From: Streptomyces sp. NBC_01233
Lineage (GTDB): Bacteria; Actinomycetota; Actinomycetes; Streptomycetales; Streptomycetaceae
Assembly: GCF_035989305.1 (NCBI RefSeq)
Contig: NZ_CP108514.1
Coordinates: forward strand, 5,932,501 to 5,996,500
Direction: 5' to 3'
Length of the DNA: 64,000 nucleotides
In this document: positions 1 to 6,305 of the stretch, piece by piece
How positions within the stretch are numbered: position 1 is the first letter of the stretch
Layout: each line of letters opens with the position of its first letter
Translations under genes and position numbers: made by a program
Notes under the pieces: model-generated
Database searches by the model: none
Told to the model about the DNA's origin: nothing
What the model saw: the letters and a program-made list of their open reading frames with translations, nothing else

Positions 1-51
1 GGACAGCGTATGGGGCAGGGCCTTCCTCGTGCGCCCCCGGACGCACGAAAG

Positions 52-88
52 CGCCCCCTCCCGCGGCCCGTAGGCCGGAGAGGGGGCG
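52..88 (-). terminator. Rho-independent-type hairpin after the phage tail-like fragment
   Basis: A 9-bp perfect stem (CGCCCCCTC at 52-60 paired with GAGGGGGCG at 80-88) lies 10 bases past the stop of the minus-strand fragment that ends at 98. No strong T-tract follows, which is usual in this genus. Confidence 0.65.
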
Positions 89-97
89 GTGTGCTGT

Positions 98-850
98 TCA
101 GGAGAGGCCGTACCACTGGGAGCCCCAGCCGGTGTTGATCGTGCTCGTGGCCTGGCTGGACAGGGTCAGGCTGGCGGGCAGCGAGGTCTGGCCGGTGAGG
201 ATCGTGCTGTACCGCAGGTTCGGCGCGGTCAGCCCGGCGTTCACTGAGATGCCGGCGCCCGTGGCCTTGAAGTGCAAGCTGTTCGTCACCCACGTTCCGT
301 TGAGCAGCATGGCGATGAAGTACATCCCTGGCGCCGCGACGAACGGTGTGACGAGCGGTAGGGCTTTCGCGGTGGCGCCGGTCATCAGCGACGCCGAGAT
401 GTCCGCCGTGACGCCAACCCGGTTGCCGGCCGCGTCGTAGATGCCGAGGTAGCAGTTCGACAGGGTGGCGGCCGCGTCGATGCCGCTGAGCCCCAGCCAG
501 ATGTTCGAGATGGTGACCTGTTCGCGGATCGGGATTTTCACCAGGGTGACCCGGCCTGCGACGCCGCCCGAGGACTGCGCGGTGACGTGCCCAGCATCGT
601 TAGGATCGCCGGTCCACGTGATCAGGTCCTGGTCGGACGGGCGCGGCAGCCACGACCCGGCCGCCGAACCGCCAGGCGGGCCGAGGTTCTCCAACAGCAT
701 CCGCCACGGGTACGTCGCATTCGCGTACACCTTGCCCGAGGTGGTCCCGGAGTGGACGAGCGCCACCGTGGCCATGCCGCCGCTGATGTGGCCAGAGCCG
801 ACCGTGAACATGCCCGCGCTGGCCGCCTTCGAGAACGACACGGACGGGTA
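98..850 (-). pseudogene. C-terminal fragment of a phage tail-fibre-like protein, 5' end missing
   Basis: The frame reads about 250 residues of Gly/Ala/Thr/Ser-rich, beta-strand-like sequence ending in WGSQWYGLS and a stop. It is unlike the surrounding cytoplasmic genes and resembles the C-terminal domains of Streptomyces phage tail or receptor-binding proteins; this is recognition by style, not a precise family. The C-terminus and terminator are intact. The frame stays open upstream only because it runs antisense through the DUF4190 gene, and that upstream part (beyond about 860) has the Ser/Arg-rich composition of a shadow. No start codon with a ribosome binding site is visible before the junction, so the gene has probably lost its N-terminal part. 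No other phage gene is visible in the 97 bases to the left, so a larger prophage outside the window cannot be excluded. Confidence 0.6.
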
Positions 851-878
851 GAACTCCGGGGCGCCCTCGGCGAGCGGC

Positions 879-1985
879 GTGCCCGTGCCGGACGCCCCGT
901 ACTCGGAGATCGCCCCGGCGCGGCTCAACGGTTTCGCGCTCGCCTCGTTCCTGTCCGGGCTGCTGTGCTTCGCGCCGCTCGGCATCGCCTTCGGCATCGC
1001 GGCCCTCGTGCAGATCTCGAAGAACCGCGAGCGGGGGAAGGTCCTGGCGATCGCCGGCCTGGTGCTGTCCGTGCTGATGACCGGAGGGCTGTTCTTCGCC
1101 GCAGACCGGGTCGCCTCGGCGGTCGGCGACCGCTTCGACGGGCCGAGCGAGTACACCGAGGTCGAGGGCGTGCTCACGGACGTCGACGCACTGCGGGCGG
1201 GCGACTGCTTCAACGTCGAGGACGGTGAACTGCTCGACGAGCGGCCCCTGATGTACAAGATCGACTGTGCGGAGAAGCACCACGGCGAGGTCACCGCGGC
1301 GAAGCGGCTCGACGGGGTGGACGCCCCCGACTCGGACGTGGCCCGCCGCGCCTCCGAGGACGTGTGCTGGCAGGCCCAGGACGAGTACGCGATGGACACG
1401 TGGGCGCTGCCCGACCACGCGGAGATGTTCTACTACGCGCCCTCCCACCAGTCCTGGGGCCAGGGGGACCGGTTGCTGCTCTGCGTGATCGGCACGACCT
1501 CGGTGGAGACGCGGGGCAGCCTGCGCCAGGACACCGGAATGCTCAAGCCCGAGCAGGTCGCCTTCCTGCGGGCCGCCAATGCCGTCGAGTTCGTCATGAG
1601 CCGGCCGCCCGAGGAGGAGGTCGACGAGGCGCTGGGGAAGCACCAGACGTGGGCGCGCCGGGTGCACGCGGCGCTGGGCGAGGAGGCGAAGGTGCTCCAG
1701 GGGCACGCGGGCCGGCCGGGGCTGGAGAAGAAGGTCCCGGCGCAGCTCAAGGAGATCGAGGCGGCCCGCGCGCAGTGGCTGCGAGCCTCGCAGGCGAAGA
1801 CCCCGGGAGAGTTCGACAAGCAGTGGGACCGGGCCCTGGCCGCGATGTCCATGGAGACGGAGCAGGCGTTGCGCGGTGCGTACGGGCTTTCGATGGCGAT
1901 CCCGGAGTGGCTGGAGGACGGCCAGGAGGATCCGGAGGACGCGGACGGTGGACCCGGCCGGGGGCCCTCGACGGGGGCGGCGTGA
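879..1985 (+). CDS. DUF4190 / septum-formation-like membrane protein, probably 5'-truncated
   Basis: 368 residues from a GTG at 879. Two hydrophobic segments near residues 17-45 and 54-75 form the DUF4190 membrane hairpin. A soluble domain follows with conserved cysteines (GDCFNV, KIDCAEKHHGE, DVCW, LLCVIG) as in Septum_form domains, and then a charged coiled-coil-like tail. In actinobacteria such proteins are membrane-anchored with an extracytoplasmic cysteine domain of unknown role. The frame is open back to a stop at 849-851, and codons 852-878 (NSGAPSASG) look like the Pro/Ser/Ala-rich N-terminus usual in this family. No ribosome binding site precedes 879. The true start was therefore probably lost at the junction with the phage-like fragment. 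Function is unknown. Confidence 0.8.
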   Translation: MPVPDAPYSEIAPARLNGFALASFLSGLLCFAPLGIAFGIAALVQISKNRERGKVLAIAGLVLSVLMTGGLFFAADRVASAVGDRFDGPSEYTEVEGVLTDVDALRAGDCFNVEDGELLDERPLMYKIDCAEKHHGEVTAAKRLDGVDAPDSDVARRASEDVCWQAQDEYAMDTWALPDHAEMFYYAPSHQSWGQGDRLLLCVIGTTSVETRGSLRQDTGMLKPEQVAFLRAANAVEFVMSRPPEEEVDEALGKHQTWARRVHAALGEEAKVLQGHAGRPGLEKKVPAQLKEIEAARAQWLRASQAKTPGEFDKQWDRALAAMSMETEQALRGAYGLSMAIPEWLEDGQEDPEDADGGPGRGPSTGAA

Positions 1986-2122
1986 CGTCGACGGGGTAAC
2001 GCGCGGTAGCGGGTTTGAGTGACCTGGCTTCATCACTTCGGGTGAAACTCTGGCCCTTGCTTGCGGTCTTCAACCGTCGGTTGCCAGGGTGTAGCTGTCT
2101 GTCAACCTGATGGGAGTGGCCA

Positions 2123-2875
2123 GTGACTTTCGGTGAGCAGCCGGCCTATCTGCGCGTGGCCGGGGATCTGCGACGGAAGATCGTCGACGGTTCTCTGCCT
2201 CCGCACGCCCGGCTCCCCTCCCAGGCCCGCATCCGCGAGGAGTACGGAGTCTCCGACACCGTGGCCCTGGAGGCGCGCAAGGTCCTCATGGCGGAGGGGC
2301 TGGTCGAAGGCCGGTCCGGATCCGGTACGTACGTAAGGGAGCAGCCGGTCCCGCGGCGCGTGGCCCGCTCCGGCTACCGCACGGGCGGAGCGTCGACGCC
2401 GTTCCGGCAGGAGCAGGCGGACGCGGGGGCGCGCGGCACGTGGGAGTCGAGCAGCGAGAAGGCGGCCGCGCCCGCCGAGATCGCGAAGCGGCTCGGCATC
2501 GAGCCGGGCGAGCGGGTGATGCGGACGCGGTACGTCTTCCGCGACGCGGGGGAGACGATGATGCTGTCGACCTCCTGGGAACCGCTCGCCGTGACCGGCC
2601 GGACCCCGGTGATGCTGCCGGAGGAAGGGCCGCTGGGCGGCTCCGGGGTGGTGGACCGGATGGCCGCGATCGACGTCGTCGTGGACAACGTGGTGGAGGA
2701 GGTCGGTGCGCGGCCGGGCCTGGCGGAGGAGCTCGTCCAGCTGGGCGGGGTGCCGGGGCACGTGGTGCTGGTGATCGGCCGCACGTACTTCGCCTCCGGG
2801 CGCGCGGTGGAAACGGCCGACGTGGTGGTCCCGGCCGACCGCTACCGCCTGTCGTACCACCTCCCGGTGCGCTGA
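2123..2875 (+). CDS. GntR-family (HutC/UTRA) transcriptional regulator
   Basis: 250 residues from GTG, with GGGAG 7 bases upstream. Residues 5-72 form the GntR winged helix (YLRVAGDLRRKI, LPSQARIREEYGVSD, SGSGTYVRE). Residues from about 105 to 245 form a UTRA ligand-binding domain (RLGIEPGERVMRTRYVF, VLVIGRTYFASG). UTRA domains bind small effectors such as sugars, urocanate or amino acids and release the dimer from its operator. The next gene on the same strand, 150 bases on, is an NCS1 permease, and two GntR-like inverted repeats lie in the gap. It probably controls that permease, with a nucleobase-like or vitamin-like ligand; that part is inference. Confidence 0.93.
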   Translation: MTFGEQPAYLRVAGDLRRKIVDGSLPPHARLPSQARIREEYGVSDTVALEARKVLMAEGLVEGRSGSGTYVREQPVPRRVARSGYRTGGASTPFRQEQADAGARGTWESSSEKAAAPAEIAKRLGIEPGERVMRTRYVFRDAGETMMLSTSWEPLAVTGRTPVMLPEEGPLGGSGVVDRMAAIDVVVDNVVEEVGARPGLAEELVQLGGVPGHVVLVIGRTYFASGRAVETADVVVPADRYRLSYHLPVR

Positions 2876-2926
2876 CCCCGGGGCCCCCGCAGCGGTGGTG
2901 CACCGGAAAGCGGACAGGGGGCGCGG

Positions 2927-2939
2927 GGGGTGTAACCCC
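2927..2939. promoter_or_regulatory. Candidate GntR operator, site 1
   Basis: GGGGT-GTA-ACCCC is a perfect 5-bp inverted repeat around GTA. It has the GT(N)AC character of GntR-family operators and lies between the GntR gene and the permease. A second site is centred 31 bp downstream, about three helical turns away. Binding by the adjacent regulator is inferred. Confidence 0.45.
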
Positions 2940-2957
2940 GTCGTGACGAGGGGGCCG

Positions 2958-2970
2958 GGGGTGTAACCGC
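2958..2970. promoter_or_regulatory. Candidate GntR operator, site 2
   Basis: GGGGT-GTA-ACCGC is an imperfect copy of the site at 2927-2939 and shares the 12-base core GGGGGTGTAACC. It lies 56 bases before the proposed permease start. Confidence 0.4.
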
Positions 2971-2986
2971 CGGGCAATGGGCAAGA

Positions 2987-3001
2987 GTGACGGGTCGTCA
3001 C
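2987..3001. repeat. Inverted repeat in the permease leader
   Basis: GTGACG-GGT-CGTCAC is a perfect 6-bp inverted repeat just upstream of the permease start. It could be part of the promoter/operator region or a small 5' hairpin. It differs in sequence from the two GntR-like sites. Confidence 0.35.
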
Positions 3002-3025
3002 ATGGTGGCCCTACCGTCCGGCGGT

Positions 3026-4711
3026 ATGACCGATACCGCCACCACCCCCGGCACGGCGGCGCAGCCGACCCGTACCTACGCGAAGCTCGCCGCCGACGAG
3101 AGCCGCGAGGACTACTCGCTCAGATACGCGCCGCACTCCTTCCGCCGCTGGGGCCCGGGCACCGTCGCCGGCACCGCCCTCGGCGGCATCGCCTACCTGG
3201 CCGACTTCGCCATCGGCGCCTCCATCGTCTTCGCCTACGGATTCACCAGCGGCGCCGCCGCGATCCTGGCCGCCGCGGTGGTCATCTTCCTGACCGGCAT
3301 CCCGATCGCGCGCGCGTGCGCCACGTACGGCCTGGACATGGACCTGGTGACGCGGGGCGCGGGCTTCGGGTACTTCGGCTCCACCCTCACCTCCCTCATC
3401 TACGCCTCCTTCACCTTCATCTTCTTCGCGCTCGAAGGCTCGATCATGGCCCAGGCCATGCACCAGGCCTTCGGTCTGCCGGTCGAGGCCGGCTACCTCG
3501 TCACCACCCTCATCGTGATCCCCATCGTCTTCCGCGGCATGGGCGCCCTCGCCAAGGTGCAGGCCTGGACCCAGCCGGTCTGGCTGATCGGGCTGGTGCT
3601 GCCCTTCGTGGTGCTCGCCTTCCAGGCCCCCGACGCGTGGGGCGCCTTCGCCGACTTCGGCGGGACCGAGGGTGCCGGGTCCGGGTTCTCGTGGATCGGC
3701 TTCGGGTTCGGGACCGGCATCGCGCTCTCGCTGATCGCACAGATCGGCGAGCAGGCCGACTACCTGCGGTTCATGCCCGCCAAGACCCCGGCCAACAGCC
3801 GCAGATGGAACCTCGCCGTGCTCGCGGCCGGCCCCGGCTGGGTGGTCATCGGCGCGGCCAAGCAGCTCGGCGGTGCCTTCCTCGCCTTCGTCGCCCTGGA
3901 GGCGGTGGGCAAGACCCATGCCCTGGAGCCGATCGCCCCGCAGGTCGAGGCCCTGCGTCCGTGGCTCGGCGGCTTCGCGCTGCCCGCCGCCGCGCTCTTC
4001 GTGATCGTCTCCCAGATCAAGATCAACGTCACCAACGCGTACAGCGGATCGCTGTCCTGGTCGAACTTCTTCTCCCGCGTCACCCACCGCCACCCCGGCC
4101 GGGTCTGGTACATCTTCCTCAACCTCGCCGTCGCGCTGACGCTGATGGAGCTGAACATGTTCGCGATGCTCGGCAAGCTGCTGGGCTTCTACTCCAACGT
4201 CGGAATCGCCTGGATCGCCGCGGTCGCCGCCGACCTCGTGATCAACAAGCGGCTCGGACTCAGCCCGCCCTACATCGAGTTCAAGCGCGCCTACCTCTAC
4301 GCCGTCAATCCGGCGGGTTTCGGCTCGATGGTGATCGCCTCGACCGTCTCGATCCTCGCCTTCTCCGGTCTGTTCGGCGCTTACGCGGAGGCCTTCTCCA
4401 CCTTCATCGCGGCCGGACTCGCCCTCCTGCTGTGCCCGTTGATCGCCTGGATGACCAGGGGGAAGTACTACCTGGCCCGGCCCAACACGGTGACCGGTCC
4501 GGGCGTCGCCGTCGAGGACGTCACCGCCACCCATGTGTGCTCGGTCTGCGAGGCCGCGTACGAACTCCCCGACATCGCCGACTGCCCTGTCCGATCGGGG
4601 CCGATCTGCTCCCTGTGCTGCTCGCTCGACGCGACCTGCGGGGACGTCTGCCGCAAGGAGGCACAGGGCGGCGCGGTGATCCTGCCGATGCCGTCGGTGC
4701 GCCCCGTCTGA
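3026..4711 (+). CDS. NCS1-family purine/cytosine-type permease with cysteine-rich C-terminus
   Basis: 561 residues from ATG at 3026; GTG 2987 and ATG 3002 are in-frame alternatives and no start has a strong ribosome binding site. About twelve hydrophobic segments follow the NCS1 pattern (FRRWGPGTVAGTALGGIAYLADF, TRGAGFGYFGS, FSWIGFGFGTGIA, KINVTNAYSGSLSWSNFFSR). The family imports nucleobases, hydantoins or related vitamins with Na+ or H+. An unusual hydrophilic tail at about residues 505-542 carries eight cysteines (CSVC, C, C, CC, C, C), suggesting a bound metal or Fe-S site on the cytoplasmic side. The upstream GntR gene and its candidate operators suggest substrate-responsive expression. 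The substrate cannot be read from sequence. Confidence 0.9.
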   Translation: MTDTATTPGTAAQPTRTYAKLAADESREDYSLRYAPHSFRRWGPGTVAGTALGGIAYLADFAIGASIVFAYGFTSGAAAILAAAVVIFLTGIPIARACATYGLDMDLVTRGAGFGYFGSTLTSLIYASFTFIFFALEGSIMAQAMHQAFGLPVEAGYLVTTLIVIPIVFRGMGALAKVQAWTQPVWLIGLVLPFVVLAFQAPDAWGAFADFGGTEGAGSGFSWIGFGFGTGIALSLIAQIGEQADYLRFMPAKTPANSRRWNLAVLAAGPGWVVIGAAKQLGGAFLAFVALEAVGKTHALEPIAPQVEALRPWLGGFALPAAALFVIVSQIKINVTNAYSGSLSWSNFFSRVTHRHPGRVWYIFLNLAVALTLMELNMFAMLGKLLGFYSNVGIAWIAAVAADLVINKRLGLSPPYIEFKRAYLYAVNPAGFGSMVIASTVSILAFSGLFGAYAEAFSTFIAAGLALLLCPLIAWMTRGKYYLARPNTVTGPGVAVEDVTATHVCSVCEAAYELPDIADCPVRSGPICSLCCSLDATCGDVCRKEAQGGAVILPMPSVRPV

Positions 4712-4731
4712 ACCGGCGCGCACGGCCCACT

Positions 4732-4755
4732 CGTACGCGTGGCCGGATGCGTACG
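4732..4755 (+). terminator. Weak hairpin after the permease
   Basis: CGTACGC pairs with GCGTACG around a 10-base loop, 21 bases past the permease stop. The stem is only 7 bp and there is no T-tract, so termination is plausible but not strong. Confidence 0.35.
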
Positions 4756-4871
4756 CCTGCGAGGTACCTCTTCGTGAAAAACCGTATCCGCTGCGTAAAG
4801 GTCGGGCGTAAGGTCGGGCATATGCGCAATGCGGTTTCCCGGGCAGGTACGTCGGCGGAGGGTGAAACGCG

Positions 4872-5057
4872 ATGAACGACAGCGGTGCCCTGCTCCCGTG
4901 GCTGGTCATACGTCAGGACGACAACGGCAACCGCTACCGGGTGGGCCGGTACCCCACCCGGGCCGAGGCCCAGAAGGTCGTCGACAGCCTCGACGACCGA
5001 GGACACAAGCAGCTCTACTGGGTCGAGCGGATCGGTCAGACCGCCACGATGAACTGA
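4872..5057 (+). CDS. Small SPOR-like domain protein
   Basis: 61 residues from ATG, with GGAGGG at 4857-4862 giving a good ribosome binding site. The sequence (WLVIRQDDNGNRYRVGRYPTR, then AEAQKVVDSLDDRGHKQLYWVER) matches the small stand-alone SPOR-like proteins of streptomycetes. It has one beta-strand/helix/strand unit and no signal peptide or membrane segment. SPOR domains in other bacteria bind denuded septal peptidoglycan, but a 61-residue cytoplasmic version has no assigned role. It sits alone between the permease and a Nudix gene and probably has its own promoter. Confidence 0.82.
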   Translation: MNDSGALLPWLVIRQDDNGNRYRVGRYPTRAEAQKVVDSLDDRGHKQLYWVERIGQTATMN

Positions 5058-5085
5058 GCATCCAGTGTTGACATAGGCTCCGCCC

Positions 5086-5523
5086 ATGACTGTACGAGTG
5101 GTCGTGGGCGGAGCCCTTTGTCATGAGGGCCGCCTGCTGGCCGCCCGCCGCAGCGCACCGCCGGAGCTCGCCGGACGCTGGGAGCTGCCGGGCGGGAAGG
5201 CCGAACCGGGTGAGTCCGTCCCCGAGGCGCTGGTGCGCGAACTGCGCGAGGAGCTCGGTGTGGAGACCGAGCCGCTGGAGCGGATCCCGGGGGAGTGGCC
5301 GCTGAAGCCCGGTCTCGTCCTGCACGTGTGGACCGCCCGGCTGCTGTCCGGGGTGCCCGCGCCGCTGGAGGACCACGACGAGCTGCGCTGGCTCGGACCG
5401 GAGGAGCTGGAGTCGGTGGACTGGCTCGACCAGGACCGGCCCGCGGTCGCCGAGGCCGGCCGCCGGCTGCGACGCGGGGACGGCGTCCCGGGCGGAGGTC
5501 CGGGCGGCGGCGGGGGCGCGTGA
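5086..5523 (+). CDS. Nudix hydrolase, MutT-like NTP pyrophosphohydrolase
   Basis: 145 residues. The Nudix box runs from Gly37 to Val59 (GKAEPGE ... RELREELGV) and matches GX5EX7REUXEEXGU exactly. The short length and the N-terminal VVVGGALCHEGRLLAARRS are those of MutT-type enzymes that hydrolyse oxidised or non-canonical (deoxy)nucleoside triphosphates to monophosphate and pyrophosphate with Mg2+. The last 20 residues are a Gly-rich low-complexity tail (GGGPGGGGGA). The start ATG has only a weak AGGCTCC upstream. It reads toward the ATPase gene 79 bases on but need not be in an operon with it. Confidence 0.9.
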   Translation: MTVRVVVGGALCHEGRLLAARRSAPPELAGRWELPGGKAEPGESVPEALVRELREELGVETEPLERIPGEWPLKPGLVLHVWTARLLSGVPAPLEDHDELRWLGPEELESVDWLDQDRPAVAEAGRRLRRGDGVPGGGPGGGGGA

Positions 5524-5601
5524 CGCTCGCACGGTAGGCCGTATGTGCCACAGTGCGCCGGTGGGTGGGGATCGAGTGGTACGACGCCCCAAATATCGGG
5601 T

Positions 5602-6105
5602 ATGTCGCTATTAATCCCTATCTCGTCCCTCTTTCGTTCCAGACGAACCGGACTGGGGTCGCTGCTGGCCCGGGAAGTGATCGGCGTGATCGACACAGAC
5701 GGTGAATGCGCCCAGTGGGCCTTTCCCGCCGAGCCCGGTGCCGTCCGCACCGCCCGCCACGCCGTGCGCGGCGCCCTGCGCGCCTGGGGCCTGGAAGCCG
5801 TCGGCGATGTGACCGTCCTGCTGGTCAGCGAGCTCGTCACCAACTCCCTGCGGTACGCCTCCGGCCCCATCGGCGTCCGCCTGGAACGGCGCAATCCAGC
5901 CGCCGGCGGCCCCACGAGCGGTCCTGCACTGCTTGTGGAGGTTTCAGATCCGCTTCCGGATCCGCCCCGCGCGCGGGTTGCCGAGGCGGACGACGAAGGG
6001 GGCCGTGGCCTGCATCTCGTCGCCGTCTCCTCGCAGCGCTGGGGGACCCGCCACGGGAAGTCGGGCAAGACAGTGTGGTTCGAATTGGCTCTTCCTGGTG
6101 AGTAA
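5602..6105 (+). CDS. RsbW-like anti-sigma-type serine kinase ATPase domain protein
   Basis: 167 residues from ATG 5602; an in-frame ATG at 5545 lacks support. It is a HATPase_c_2 (GHKL) domain: an N-box SELVTNSLRY, then ADDEGGRGLHLVA and a C-terminal GKTVWFELALPG. Such small proteins in streptomycetes are RsbW/SpoIIAB-type kinases or ATPase modules that act on anti-sigma antagonists. The core is clearly related to the C-terminal domain of the large SpoIIE-like protein encoded 200 bases downstream (SELVTNALRY, EGGRGLQLVG, GKTVWFELPLPG). The two therefore probably arose by duplication and may act on the same partner proteins. Confidence 0.85.
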   Translation: MSLLIPISSLFRSRRTGLGSLLAREVIGVIDTDGECAQWAFPAEPGAVRTARHAVRGALRAWGLEAVGDVTVLLVSELVTNSLRYASGPIGVRLERRNPAAGGPTSGPALLVEVSDPLPDPPRARVAEADDEGGRGLHLVAVSSQRWGTRHGKSGKTVWFELALPGE

Positions 6106-6140
6106 CAAGGTGAACGGTGGCGGGGGATCCCCCGGCGGAA

Positions 6141-6162
6141 CCTCCCGGTGACAAAAGGGAGG
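6141..6162 (+). terminator. Hairpin after the RsbW-like gene
   Basis: CCTCCC pairs with GGGAGG around a 10-base loop, 36 bases after the stop. It is preceded by a 12-bp palindrome GGGGGATCCCCC at 6122-6133 that forms a second short stem. Termination strength is uncertain. Confidence 0.4.
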
Positions 6163-6305
6163 AGGAGTCCGGGGGAGATCGCGCGAGATGGCTCGAAATC
6201 ATCGAGACCGTGCTGTGATCGTGAACGCCGTGCCGTCCGGGGCCGTGGTGCTGAATACTGCGGTCATGGCCGGTCCGGTTGCGGTGAGCTGGAGGGGACG
6301 GTCGC

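Noticed and set aside
861..1399. Upstream part of the 433-residue minus-strand frame
   Set aside because: It is antisense to the DUF4190 gene, Ser/Arg/Pro-rich and without a ribosome binding site. Only the part below about 860 looks like real protein.
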